A DNA stretch of 64,000 nucleotides, taken from NCBI RefSeq assembly GCF_001636055.1, contig NZ_CP011789.1, positions 3,782,001-3,846,000 on the forward strand, in the 5' to 3' direction. The DNA is from Pseudomonas putida (GTDB taxonomy: Bacteria > Pseudomonadota > Gammaproteobacteria > Pseudomonadales > Pseudomonadaceae). The stretch's first letter is position 1, and each line of letters begins with the position of its first letter. The notes beneath the pieces are model-generated. The model was given only the letters and a program-made list of their open reading frames with translations. It searched no databases and had not been told where the DNA came from. A program made the position numbers and the translations under genes. Shown here one piece after another: positions 25,615 to 34,205 of this stretch.

Positions 25615-26385
25615 ATGCCCATGAGAAGCATCGTCAAGGCCGTCGGCCTGCAGAAATACTACGGCGACTACCACGCGCTGAACGACATCAACCTGGAAAT
25701 CGAGCAAGGCGAAGTGCTCTGCGTGATCGGCCCTTCGGGCTCCGGCAAGAGCACCTTCCTGCGCTGCATCAACCAGCTGGAAAAAGTCGATGGCGGCGGC
25801 CTGTGGGTCGACGGCGAGCTGGTCGGCTACCGCATGGCCGGCAACAAGCTGCACGAACTGACCGAGTCGCAGATCGCCCGCCAGCGCCTGGCCACCGGCA
25901 TGGTGTTCCAGCGCTTCAACCTGTTCCCGCACCTGACGGTGCTGCAGAACATCATCGAAGGCCCCTGCCAGGTGCTGCGCCGCTCGCCCAAGGAAGCCAC
26001 CGAGGATGCCCTCGAACTGCTGGCCCGGGTCGGCCTGAGCGACAAGCGCGACCATTACCCGATCCAGCTTTCCGGTGGCCAGCAACAGCGTGTGGCCATC
26101 GCCCGCGCCCTGGCCATGCGCCCAAAACTGATGCTGTTCGACGAACCCACCTCCGCGCTGGACCCCGAGCTGGTCGGCGAGGTGCTGTCGGTGATGCGTG
26201 ACCTGGCCAAGTCCGGCATGACCATGGTTGTGGTCACCCATGAGCTGGGCTTTGCCCGCGAGGTGTCCAATCGAGTGGTATTCATGGACGCCGGACAGAT
26301 CGTAGAAGCAGGAAGCCCCGAAGAGGTGCTCCTGGCCCCCCAGAACCCGCGGACCCAGAACTTCATTTCCGCGGTTCGTACCTGA
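25615..26385 (+). CDS. Polar amino-acid ABC transporter ATP-binding protein
   Basis: A 256-residue ATPase of the GlnQ/HisP group. Walker A is GPSGSGKST, the signature is LSGGQQQR, Walker B is [14 protein letters not shown] and the switch His is in VVTHELGF. An insertion of roughly ten residues after the first strand region ([18 protein letters not shown]) is seen in some members of this group. The ATG at 25615 follows AGAGAG; an ATG two codons later is an alternative. It is part of the argH-like operon. Confidence 0.9.
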   Translation: MPMRSIVKAVGLQKYYGDYHALNDINLEIEQGEVLCVIGPSGSGKSTFLRCINQLEKVDGGGLWVDGELVGYRMAGNKLHELTESQIARQRLATGMVFQRFNLFPHLTVLQNIIEGPCQVLRRSPKEATEDALELLARVGLSDKRDHYPIQLSGGQQQRVAIARALAMRPKLMLFDEPTSALDPELVGEVLSVMRDLAKSGMTMVVVTHELGFAREVSNRVVFMDAGQIVEAGSPEEVLLAPQNPRTQNFISAVRT

Positions 26386-26418
26386 CTGCCGCCCACAACC
26401 ATAAAGAGAACCCTAGGC

Positions 26419-27243
26419 ATGAAAAAAACCCTTCTTGCGTGCAGCGTACTGACCGCCCTGGCCTTCAACGCCCAGGCCGCCACGGAACTTCCGGCCTCGA
26501 TCAAGGCCAAGGGCGAAATCGTCGCCGCAATCGTCCCCAACTACCCACCGATGGATTTCAAGGACCCGGCCACCAACCAGCTGACCGGCGTCGATGTCGA
26601 CCTGGGCAACGCCCTGGCCGAACGCCTGGGGGTGAAGATCAAGTGGCAGGAGACCGCCTTCGAGCAGATGATCAGCGCCCTGGTCACCAAGCGCGTCGAC
26701 ATCATCCTTTCGGGCATGACCGACACCAAGGAACGCCAGCAAGTGGTGACCTTCGTCGACTACTTCACCAGCGGCCCACAGTTCTACACCCTGCAAAGCC
26801 GCGGCGAGATCAACGAGATGACCGACCTGTGCGGCAAGAAAGTCGGCACCAGCCGCCGCACCACCTGGCCCAACGATGTCGCTACCTGGAGCAAGGCCAA
26901 CTGCGAGGCCAACGGCAAGCCGGCAGTGATCGTGCTCGGCTCCGAAGGCAGTGCCGACGCGCGTGCGCAACTGCGCCAAGGGCGCCTTGATGCCGCCGTG
27001 CAAGGCAGCGAAACGCTGCCGTATATCCAGGACCTGGAGAAAGGTACCTTCAAGATTCTGGGTACGCCGCTGACCACCCAGCTCACCGGGCTGGGCGTGG
27101 CCAAGGATAACGCTGCGCTGTCGGCTGCGATTCGCAGCGAGCTGCAGGCGATGGTCGACGATGGCAGCTACCGCAAGATCCTGGAGAAATGGGGCGCAGC
27201 CGATGGCGTGCTGAACCCGATCACCATCAACGGCGGGAAGTGA
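26419..27243 (+). CDS. Periplasmic polar amino-acid-binding protein
   Basis: A 274-residue solute-binding protein of the amino-acid family (SBP_bac_3). Residues 1-20 are a signal peptide ending AQA. The mature protein has the typical segments FEQMISALVTKRVDIILSGMT in outline (75-95) and a C-terminal EKWGAADG. Cys residues in DLCGKK and ANCEANG may form a disulfide. The gene follows the ATPase by 33 bases with AGAG before the ATG. With the permease and ATPase it makes a full importer. The ligand cannot be named from sequence; basic or sulfur amino acids are candidates. Confidence 0.9.
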   Translation: MKKTLLACSVLTALAFNAQAATELPASIKAKGEIVAAIVPNYPPMDFKDPATNQLTGVDVDLGNALAERLGVKIKWQETAFEQMISALVTKRVDIILSGMTDTKERQQVVTFVDYFTSGPQFYTLQSRGEINEMTDLCGKKVGTSRRTTWPNDVATWSKANCEANGKPAVIVLGSEGSADARAQLRQGRLDAAVQGSETLPYIQDLEKGTFKILGTPLTTQLTGLGVAKDNAALSAAIRSELQAMVDDGSYRKILEKWGAADGVLNPITINGGK

Positions 27244-27268
27244 TTCGACCGGTTGAAATTGCGGCGTA

Positions 27269-27294
27269 CTTTTCGCGGGTGAAACCGCGAAAAG
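27269..27294. terminator. hairpin after the argH-like/ABC operon, REP-related
   Basis: CTTTTCGCGG and CCGCGAAAAG flank a six-base loop, 25 bases after the binding-protein stop. The core resembles a REP half. It could end the operon or protect its 3' end. No clear T-run follows. Confidence 0.5.
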
Positions 27295-27331
27295 GCCCAT
27301 ACCGACATTTCCCAATGCCCGAGAATGGACT

Positions 27332-28528
27332 GTGGCCACCTACTCCCCCGTCATCCGCCGCCTGATGCTGAGCTCGCTGACCCTGGTGATCAGCCGCTCG
27401 CTCACCAGCCCCCTGTTGGCCTTGTTCCTCACGACACAACTGGGCATGGCCCAGCATGACGTCGGCTTGCTGATCAGTGTCGCCGCACTGTCGGGCACGG
27501 TGTTCGGCCTCTACGGCGGCTACGTGATCGACCGCTTCGACAAGCGTCGCCTGCTGGGCCTGGCGATGCTTTCGACCGCGATCGGTTTCCTCCTGCTGAC
27601 CTTCGCCCAGGACGCCTGGCAGGCCGTGCTGACCCTGGTGCTGACCGAATCGGCCTCGGCGCTGTTCGTCATCGGTTCCAAGGCCATGCTCGGCGAGTAC
27701 CTGGCCGTCGAGCAGCGCGCCAAGGCCTTCTCATTGCGCTACACCCTCACCAACATCGGCTATGCGACCGGCCCGATGCTCGGCGTGGTGCTGGTCGGGG
27801 TGCACCCGCTGGCGCCCTTCTGGACCGCCAGTGCGGTGGCACTGCTGAGCCTGTGGGTGATGAGCGCGGTTCCCGCGAGCACGGCGAGCAGTGCCCCGTC
27901 CGCGCAGCCGCCAACCCGCTTCATGGCGGTACTGGCGGCTGTGCGCACCGACCGCATCCTGTTGCTGTTTACCGCGGGCAGCTTGCTCAACGCACTGGTG
28001 CACGGCCGCTTCACCATCTACCTGTCGCAGTACCTGCTGGTGAAATACCCACCCGCGCAAGCCATGACCACCCTCTCGGCGCTGCTGGCCTGCAACGCCC
28101 TGGTGGTGATCGTGCTGCAATTCCAGTTCGGCCGGTTGCTCAGCCGTGACAACCTGGGGCGCTGGATGAGCATCGGTGCGGTGCTGTTCATCGGCGGGCT
28201 GGCGGGGTTCCTGTATGCCGACAACCTGATCAGCTGGTGCCTGGCAATGTTCGTCTTCACCCTGGGCGAGATGATCCTGCTGCCCAGCGAATTCCTGTTC
28301 ATCGACAGCATTGCCCCTGAACACCTCAAGGGCAGTTACTACGGATTCCAGAACCTGGCGGCAGTCGGCGGCGCACTGAGCCCGGTACTGTGCGGCTACC
28401 TGCTGGGCACAGGCATGCCCGGCAGCATGTTCATCGCGCTGATGGTCACCGCCGCCTGCGGCGGCGGGTTGTGTGCTGCGGCATGCCTGTGGGCGCAGCG
28501 TCGGCGTGAGGGACCGCCGACGCTCTGA
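27332..28528 (+). CDS. MFS transporter (drug/solute exporter type)
   Basis: A 398-residue membrane protein with about twelve helices. GGYVIDRFDKRRLL near 63-76 fits the loop 2-3 signature G-x3-D-R-x-G-R-R of the major facilitator superfamily in relaxed form. The start is a GTG at 27332; nearby ATGs are out of frame. It comes 88 bases after the binding protein on the same strand, with a hairpin between, and may be expressed with the operon. The substrate is unknown; export of an amino acid or breakdown product is possible. It ends one base before the convergent stop of the rhodanese fusion gene. Confidence 0.82.
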   Translation: MATYSPVIRRLMLSSLTLVISRSLTSPLLALFLTTQLGMAQHDVGLLISVAALSGTVFGLYGGYVIDRFDKRRLLGLAMLSTAIGFLLLTFAQDAWQAVLTLVLTESASALFVIGSKAMLGEYLAVEQRAKAFSLRYTLTNIGYATGPMLGVVLVGVHPLAPFWTASAVALLSLWVMSAVPASTASSAPSAQPPTRFMAVLAAVRTDRILLLFTAGSLLNALVHGRFTIYLSQYLLVKYPPAQAMTTLSALLACNALVVIVLQFQFGRLLSRDNLGRWMSIGAVLFIGGLAGFLYADNLISWCLAMFVFTLGEMILLPSEFLFIDSIAPEHLKGSYYGFQNLAAVGGALSPVLCGYLLGTGMPGSMFIALMVTAACGGGLCAAACLWAQRRREGPPTL

Positions 28529-28529
28529 C

Positions 28530-31229
28530 TCAATACGCCTGGCGCAGGGCCTGGTCCAGATCGCGTTGCAACGAACGCACGTCCTCCAGCCCCACGTGCA
28601 GGCGCACCAGGGGCCCGCCCAGGGTCGGCGCAAACTGGCGCTCGCGTGTGCCGGCCAAGGTCACCAGGCTTTCGTAGCCGCCCCAGGATGCACCGATCCC
28701 GAACAGGCGCAGGCCATTGACAAAGGACTCGGCGCTCGCCAGCGATGGGTTCGCCAGGGTAAAACTGAGCAAGCCATTGCTACCGCTGAAATCGCGCTGC
28801 CACAAGGCATGCCCAGGGTGCTCCGGCAAGGCTGGATGGAACACCTGCGCCACGTCCTCGCGCTGTTGCAACCAGCGCGCGATGTCCAACCCCTGACGCT
28901 CGTGCACGGCCATGCGGCTGGCCAGGCTGCGCGCACCACGCAACACCAGCCAGGCATCGTCAGGGCTTACGGTGCAGCCGCAGTTGTCGCTCATGCGCGA
29001 GAGCGCGGCAAAGGCTTCGCGGGTGGTGCAGACGCTGCCCATCATCACGTCGCTGTGTCCGCCCAGGTACTTGGTCAAGGCCATGACCGAAATGTCGGCG
29101 CCCAAGGTCAGCGGCCGGTGCAGGTAGCCCGAGCCCCAGGTGTTGTCGACGGACAGCAGCACGCCGCGGGCCTTGCACAGGGCAGCCATGGCCGGCAGGT
29201 CGTTGAGCTCGTAGAGCAACGAGCTGGGGCTTTCGCTGTAGACCATGCGTGTTTCGGCGCGCAGCGCCTGCTCCAGGTCACGACCGTCTGCGGCGAAGTA
29301 CTGCACCTGCACGCCGAAGGGTTCGAGCAGCTCACGCGCCAGGCGTCGCACCGGATCGTAGACACCATCGCTGATCAGCAGATGATCTCCCGGACGCAAG
29401 TAGGCCAGGAACGTCTGCGCGATTGCCTGCAGGCCGGTGGCAAACAGCCGGGTGCGATACCCCCCTTCCAGCTCGCTGACCAGGTCTTCCAGGGCAAAGG
29501 CCGTGGGGTTGCCACGGGCACCATAGCTGAGTACACGTTCCTGGTCGCGACGGCTGCGGGCCTGGCGCATGTCGGCGACGCTGTCGAACAGCACCGTGCT
29601 CAGGCGACTGACCGGCGGATTGACGCCATGCGCCCCTGCGCCCGGCTCGCCTCGCCCGCCGTGCACCAGGCGCGTGGCCACCGGGTCGACAGCGGTCAAT
29701 GGGCTGAAGGTGCGGGTTTCGGCCTCGTTCATCTGGGCAATCAGGCCGGTTTCCCAGGCCAGGTACTGGCGCGCCGCGTCCTTGTTGCCGCTGTGCCGGT
29801 CATGGACGAAGAACAGGAAATCGATACAGGCCGCATCCGGCAACGACAGGTCGTTCTCCACCTGCGGCCAGTCCTCCAGCGATGCCCGGGGAAACAGCCG
29901 CGCGGCCTGTTGCTGGGCAGGTGTCAGCTCGGCGAGCGCCAACTGTGCCACGCGCGGATCATCGGCGATGAACACCAGGCGCTGCCCTGCCCCGCCCACC
30001 TGCTGCGCCAACTGCGGACGGATCGACCACCGGGCGCCTTGCAGGTGGCGCTTGCGGTAGGCGGTGCTGGAGCGCAGGTCGATCAGCAACGCCTCTGCAA
30101 GCTCATCGGCGCGGGCTTCGGCGAGGGTCACCGGTAATGGCGCAGCGACGTCCAGAGCCAGGCCGCTGTCCAGGCCGCCTTCGAGCACATGGGCCTCGTG
30201 GCCCATCTGGCGCAGCCAACTGGCGACCACCGGCGCACGCACGCCATCGGCGTCGAACAGCACCACGCGGGCCTTGCGCACACCGATATACAGGTCGGTG
30301 CCCTGGATCAGCTGGCCGCCTGGGCAATGCTGTGCGCCCGGCAGGCTGCCGGCGGCGAATTCTTCAGGGGTGCGCACGTCGCAGAGAAACAGGCTGCGCC
30401 CGGCGTCGGCGGCCCACTGCCGGACCTGTTGTGCGTCCACCCAGGCGACCCCCGCCTGCTGGGCCAGCTGCCGCGCTCGCGCACGCTGTCTGGCCAGTGC
30501 GGCGCCGCTGTGTTCGGGATACGCGCGCTGGCTGCCGTGATCCAGCGGCAGGTCCACCAGGTACCAGCCTTGGGTGCCGTTCTCCAAGGCATAGACCGGG
30601 TTGTCTATGCCCAGGTTGATCAGCGTCTGCGCACCGATGATGCTGCGGGTGCGGCCGGCGCAATTGATCACCACGGGGGTGTGCGGGTCGCTCACCAGGT
30701 CTTCCAGGCGATAGCCCAGCTCGCCATTCGGACAGCAGGTGGCGCCGGGGATGCTCATCTTGGCGAACTCCTCCAGCGGGCGACCATCGAGCAGCACCAA
30801 CGGCTTGCCTTGGCGCTGCCACTCAGCCAGCTCCTGGGCACTGATGCGCGGGGTGTGGCAGGCATGCTCGACCAGCTCGCCGAAAGCCTTCGAGGGCAAG
30901 TGCACACCGGCGAACAGCTCGAAACCGGCGCGCTGCCAGCGCAGGCTGCCGCCCTCCAGGCACTGCACGCAGGTGTAGCCCAACGCTAGCAGACGCTGGG
31001 CCCCGCGTTGGGCCAACGCACCGCCGTCCTCGTCGTAGACCACCACGCGTACCGCGGGATTGGGCGCCAGGCGCCGCGCTTCGAGCTCAAGGCGGCTGTA
31101 GGGCAGATTGACGGCGTAGAACAGGTGGGCCTCGCCGTATTGACCGTGCTCGCGCAGGTCGAACAGGGCGATTTCCTGGCCGTCGAACAGCCAGGTGTGC
31201 AAGAGCTCGGGGGTGATGCTGGGGATCAT
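28530..31229 (-). CDS. Four-rhodanese protein fused to a PLP-dependent Cys/Met metabolism enzyme
   Basis: An 899-residue fusion. Four rhodanese-like domains fill residues 1-~490. Only domain 2 has the active-site Cys (Cys190 in INCAGRTRS). Domain 1 has Asp66 (VVYDEDGG), domain 3 has Asp326 (LFDADGVR) and domain 4 has no Cys (FIADDPR), so those three are probably structural. Residues ~510-899 match the cystathionine gamma-synthase/beta-lyase family, with Lys720 in LTKYLGGHSD as the PLP Schiff-base residue. The PLP domain could release persulfide or sulfide from a Cys-like substrate and pass it to the rhodanese. It is the last gene of the operon with the thiol dioxygenase and amino-acid importer. 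The ATG at 31229 has only a weak ribosome-binding site. Confidence 0.85.
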   Translation of the reverse strand: MIPSITPELLHTWLFDGQEIALFDLREHGQYGEAHLFYAVNLPYSRLELEARRLAPNPAVRVVVYDEDGGALAQRGAQRLLALGYTCVQCLEGGSLRWQRAGFELFAGVHLPSKAFGELVEHACHTPRISAQELAEWQRQGKPLVLLDGRPLEEFAKMSIPGATCCPNGELGYRLEDLVSDPHTPVVINCAGRTRSIIGAQTLINLGIDNPVYALENGTQGWYLVDLPLDHGSQRAYPEHSGAALARQRARARQLAQQAGVAWVDAQQVRQWAADAGRSLFLCDVRTPEEFAAGSLPGAQHCPGGQLIQGTDLYIGVRKARVVLFDADGVRAPVVASWLRQMGHEAHVLEGGLDSGLALDVAAPLPVTLAEARADELAEALLIDLRSSTAYRKRHLQGARWSIRPQLAQQVGGAGQRLVFIADDPRVAQLALAELTPAQQQAARLFPRASLEDWPQVENDLSLPDAACIDFLFFVHDRHSGNKDAARQYLAWETGLIAQMNEAETRTFSPLTAVDPVATRLVHGGRGEPGAGAHGVNPPVSRLSTVLFDSVADMRQARSRRDQERVLSYGARGNPTAFALEDLVSELEGGYRTRLFATGLQAIAQTFLAYLRPGDHLLISDGVYDPVRRLARELLEPFGVQVQYFAADGRDLEQALRAETRMVYSESPSSLLYELNDLPAMAALCKARGVLLSVDNTWGSGYLHRPLTLGADISVMALTKYLGGHSDVMMGSVCTTREAFAALSRMSDNCGCTVSPDDAWLVLRGARSLASRMAVHERQGLDIARWLQQREDVAQVFHPALPEHPGHALWQRDFSGSNGLLSFTLANPSLASAESFVNGLRLFGIGASWGGYESLVTLAGTRERQFAPTLGGPLVRLHVGLEDVRSLQRDLDQALRQAY

Positions 31230-31274
31230 GGGACGCAGTCCGTGGTCGTTGGTGGGGTGCAGGGCTGGCAGATC

Positions 31275-31367
31275 GTGTCGCGCTTTTCGCGGGCAAGCCC
31301 GCTCCTACAGGTGCCTTACTGGGCATTCAGGATGTAACAGCCGGCTTGCCCGCGAAAAGCGCGACAC
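31275..31367. repeat. inverted REP pair between the dioxygenase and rhodanese-fusion genes
   Basis: The arms are near-perfect complements over about 24 bases, containing TTTTCGCGGGCAAGCC and GGCTTGCCCGCGAAAA. They enclose a ~45-base spacer. The pair sits inside the presumed operon between the two minus-strand genes and could reduce downstream expression or block 3' decay. Confidence 0.82.
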
Positions 31368-31372
31368 CGATC

Positions 31373-31963
31373 TCAAAGCCCGTAAGCCTCGATCGAAGGC
31401 GCCATCTGTGATTTGTTGTAGTTCACCACGCTGCCGTCATCCTTGACGCCGTAGCGGTGCTCCAGAGACTCCAGCGGGCGGCCATAGAGGTGGAAGTGCA
31501 GCGTCGGGCTGTCGCCCTCGACGCGGATGCCATGCAGGTCCTCGCCCAGGAAGGCCACCGAGGTTCCCGGCTGCACCACGATCTCGCGCTCCAGCGCCAG
31601 GGTGGCACGGGCCGGATCGCTGCCGTCGTCTTCGCGGCGGTACACGCGGTTGAGCTCCTGGCCCTCGACGGCGACGATGATCGCCCAGGTCTCGTGGTTG
31701 TGCGGCAGGGTCGCCTTGCCCGGCAACAGCGAATTGACGTACAGGGTCGGCGACTCGCCGTCGTCGTTCAGGCGATAGCGAAACTGGGTTTCGCCGGTCG
31801 CGGCATCCGGGGCCGGAAAACGCTCGAAGTTGAACAATTCGCGGCGCTCGGCCAGGCCCTCGAGCAGCTTGACGATCTGCTGCAGGGCTGCACGGTCGAC
31901 GCCGCGCGCATGGATGGCGCGCACTTGCGCAAGGAACGGCTGGATCACGGAATCACGGGACAT
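31373..31963 (-). CDS. Cysteine dioxygenase-family thiol dioxygenase (cupin)
   Basis: A 196-residue cupin. His88 and His90 (PHNHETW) and His144 (EDLHGIRV) form the three-His iron site typical of cysteine dioxygenase. His158 and Tyr160 (HFHLYG) match the His and Tyr of the family's Ser-His-Tyr triad, while the Ser position is His156. The Cys of the mammalian Cys-Tyr crosslink is absent, as in many bacterial thiol dioxygenases. The product would be a sulfinic acid from cysteine, 3-mercaptopropionate or mercaptosuccinate; the exact substrate is unclear. The ATG at 31963 follows GAGAGA. It lies 29 bases after the ABC ATPase gene in the same operon. Confidence 0.85.
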   Translation of the reverse strand: MSRDSVIQPFLAQVRAIHARGVDRAALQQIVKLLEGLAERRELFNFERFPAPDAATGETQFRYRLNDDGESPTLYVNSLLPGKATLPHNHETWAIIVAVEGQELNRVYRREDDGSDPARATLALEREIVVQPGTSVAFLGEDLHGIRVEGDSPTLHFHLYGRPLESLEHRYGVKDDGSVVNYNKSQMAPSIEAYGL

Positions 31964-31992
31964 GGTCGGTCTCTCTTGGCTGGAGGCTGAAA

Positions 31993-32811
31993 TCACACGC
32001 TGAGGCTGTAGCGCCCCAGGTTGGTCAATACATCGGGCGCCGGGCGGCTCGGGCGCTGGCCGCCCTCGCCCAGCGCGTGCTGGAGGAAGGCCTGGGTGCG
32101 CGCATGGGTCGGGGCACGGAACACCTGCTCGGCGCTGCCGTGCTCGACGATGCGGCCATGCTCGGTGAAGTACACCTGGTCGCTGATCTCTTCGGCAAAG
32201 CGCATCTCGTGGGTGACCAGCACGCAGGTCATGCCCTCCTCGGTCAACTCGCGGATAACCGCCAGCACCTCGCCGACCATCTCAGGGTCGAGCGCCGAGG
32301 TCACCTCATCGAACAGGATCAGCTTGGGCCGCATGGCCAGGGCACGGGCAATCGCCACGCGCTGCTGCTGGCCGCCGGAGAGCTCACCGGGAAATGCCGT
32401 GGCCTTGTGTCCCAGACGGACTTTGTCGAGCAGTGCCAGGGCCTCGTCACGGACCTCCTGACGCGGGCGACCGAGCACCTTGGTCGGGGCGATCAGCAGG
32501 TTGTCGAGCACACTCAGGTGGGGAAACAGGTTGTACTGCTGGAAGACGAAACCGACCTGCTTGCGCAGGGCGATCAGCCCGGCTTCGCCCTGCAGTTGCT
32601 CCACCGCGGTATCACCTATGCGGATACTGCCGCGCTGCGGGCGCAACAGCCCGGTCATGCAACGCAGGATGGTCGATTTGCCTGAGCCGGACGGGCCGAT
32701 GATCGACACCGCCTGCCCGGCCTGCACGTCCAGGTCGATACCGCGCAGCACCGGATTGTCGCCAAAGGCCAGGTGCACATCGCGAAGCTGGATCAAAGGT
32801 TCAGAAGGCAT
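31993..32811 (-). CDS. Amino-acid ABC transporter ATP-binding protein
   Basis: A 272-residue ATPase of the GlnQ/cystine importer group. Walker A is GPSGSGKST, the signature is LSGGQQQR and Walker B is LILFDEVTSALDPE, with Val where Pro is more common. The switch His is in LVTHEMRF. About 20 extra C-terminal residues (PSRPAPDVLTNLGRY) extend past the usual end. It overlaps the upstream permease gene by 11 bases. With two permeases and a binding protein it forms a complete importer whose operon also encodes sulfur amino-acid catabolism, which favours a sulfur amino acid as ligand. Confidence 0.9.
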   Translation of the reverse strand: MPSEPLIQLRDVHLAFGDNPVLRGIDLDVQAGQAVSIIGPSGSGKSTILRCMTGLLRPQRGSIRIGDTAVEQLQGEAGLIALRKQVGFVFQQYNLFPHLSVLDNLLIAPTKVLGRPRQEVRDEALALLDKVRLGHKATAFPGELSGGQQQRVAIARALAMRPKLILFDEVTSALDPEMVGEVLAVIRELTEEGMTCVLVTHEMRFAEEISDQVYFTEHGRIVEHGSAEQVFRAPTHARTQAFLQHALGEGGQRPSRPAPDVLTNLGRYSLSV

Positions 32812-33481
32812 AGCGACGCTCCAGGCGTTGGGTCAGGCGGGCAATCGGGTAGCAGTAGACGAAGAACAACGCCAGCACACTGAAATACACCAGCACCGTG
32901 AAACCGCTGCGGTTGACGGTGTTGGCAGCGATCTGCGCGCTGTCGATCAGGTCGTGCACGCCCACCAGCGAAGCCAGTGCGGTGCCCATGGTCACCACCG
33001 CGTACAGGTTCATCCACGGCGGCAACATGCGCCGCAGGCACTGCGGCAGAATGATCGAGGAGAAAATCTGACCACGGCTGAAGGCCAGCGAACGCGCGGC
33101 CTCCCACTGAGTGGCCGGAATCGAAGCGACCGCGCCGCGGAAGATCTCGGCAACGTTGGCGCTGGCTGGCAGTGCAAGGCCCACAGTGACCTTGAGCCAG
33201 TCGGGAAAGGCCACCCAGGTACCGGCAATCTGCACATCGAACGGGAATACATAGGAGGTAAAGTAGATCAGCACCAACCAGGGCGCATTGCGAAACACCT
33301 GCACCCACAACCGCGCCACCCCGCGCAAGGGGCGCAGCGGCGACAGCAGCAGCATCCCCACCAACAGGCCCAGCAGCGTACCCAGGGCGATGGCTCCGAC
33401 GCTGATCTGGATGTTCTGCAACAGGCCCGCTCCCAGGGTGGGCGACCACTGCCAGAGCGTGGCGAAATGCTCAATGGCCAT
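32801..33481 (-). CDS. Amino-acid ABC transporter permease 2
   Basis: A 226-residue permease of the HisM/GlnP family with about five membrane helices. The coupling loop is WEAARSLAFSRGQIFSSIILPQ (about 129-150). It overlaps both neighbours by 11 bases, which indicates tight translational coupling. It pairs with the permease encoded at 33471-34205. Confidence 0.9.
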   Translation of the reverse strand: MAIEHFATLWQWSPTLGAGLLQNIQISVGAIALGTLLGLLVGMLLLSPLRPLRGVARLWVQVFRNAPWLVLIYFTSYVFPFDVQIAGTWVAFPDWLKVTVGLALPASANVAEIFRGAVASIPATQWEAARSLAFSRGQIFSSIILPQCLRRMLPPWMNLYAVVTMGTALASLVGVHDLIDSAQIAANTVNRSGFTVLVYFSVLALFFVYCYPIARLTQRLERRYAF

Positions 33482-34205
33482 AACCGGGCATCCTCAGGCG
33501 CGCTTCCAGGGCGCGGCCGATACAGTTGACTGCAAAGCTGAGCAGTCCGAAAAAGGCCAGGATCAGCAGCATCAATTCGATGACGTTGTCGCCCTGGGTC
33601 CAGATCATGATCGACGCATAGGTGATGTCGTTGACGGCGATGGCCGAGGCTACGGCGGTCATCTTCACCAGGTCGATCAGATTGTTGACCAGCGCCGGCA
33701 AGGCGAAGCGCACGGCCAGTGGCAACTGCACCTGCAGCAGTTGCTGGCGACGGCTGAAGGCCAGCGAGCTGGCCGCTTCGAGGGTCACTGCCGGCACCGC
33801 CTCGATCCCTGCGCGCAGGGCTTCGGCATGAAAGGCGCCCTTGTGCAGGGAGATCACCAGCACCACCCAGGCGAAGGGGGTCATGGGGTTGGCACTGCCC
33901 AGGCTCTGGTTGATCAGCATGTTCAACACCAGGAAGGCGCAGTACAGCTGCACCAGGGTCGGCGTGTTACGCGTCACCTCGATGAAGGCCCGCGCCGGCC
34001 AGGCCAGCCAGCGCTGCCCGGACGTGACCGCAGCAGCCAGCAGCACACCCACCAACAAGCTGCCGAGGATGCTGAACAGGCACAGACCGAGCGTGGTCAG
34101 CGCACCGTCGAGCAGCTTGCCGCTGGCGTAGGCGTCGAGCAGGAACGCATAGTTCAGGCCGAGATGGGCAAGCTGCCCCACCAGCCAGTGCAGGCTGTCA
34201 CTCAT
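33471..34205 (-). CDS. Amino-acid ABC transporter permease 1
   Basis: A 244-residue permease of the same family. The coupling loop is LEAASSLAFSRRQQLLQVQLP (about 146-166). It overlaps the binding-protein gene by 4 bases and the next permease by 11. A two-permease design is usual for glutamate/aspartate and histidine-type importers. Confidence 0.9.
   Translation of the reverse strand: MSDSLHWLVGQLAHLGLNYAFLLDAYASGKLLDGALTTLGLCLFSILGSLLVGVLLAAAVTSGQRWLAWPARAFIEVTRNTPTLVQLYCAFLVLNMLINQSLGSANPMTPFAWVVLVISLHKGAFHAEALRAGIEAVPAVTLEAASSLAFSRRQQLLQVQLPLAVRFALPALVNNLIDLVKMTAVASAIAVNDITYASIMIWTQGDNVIELMLLILAFFGLLSFAVNCIGRALEARLRMPGYGH

Noticed and set aside
24895..26385. A 496-residue frame extending the ABC ATPase upstream
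   Set aside because: The added part is an out-of-frame reading of the permease gene; the ATPase has its own ATG at 25615.
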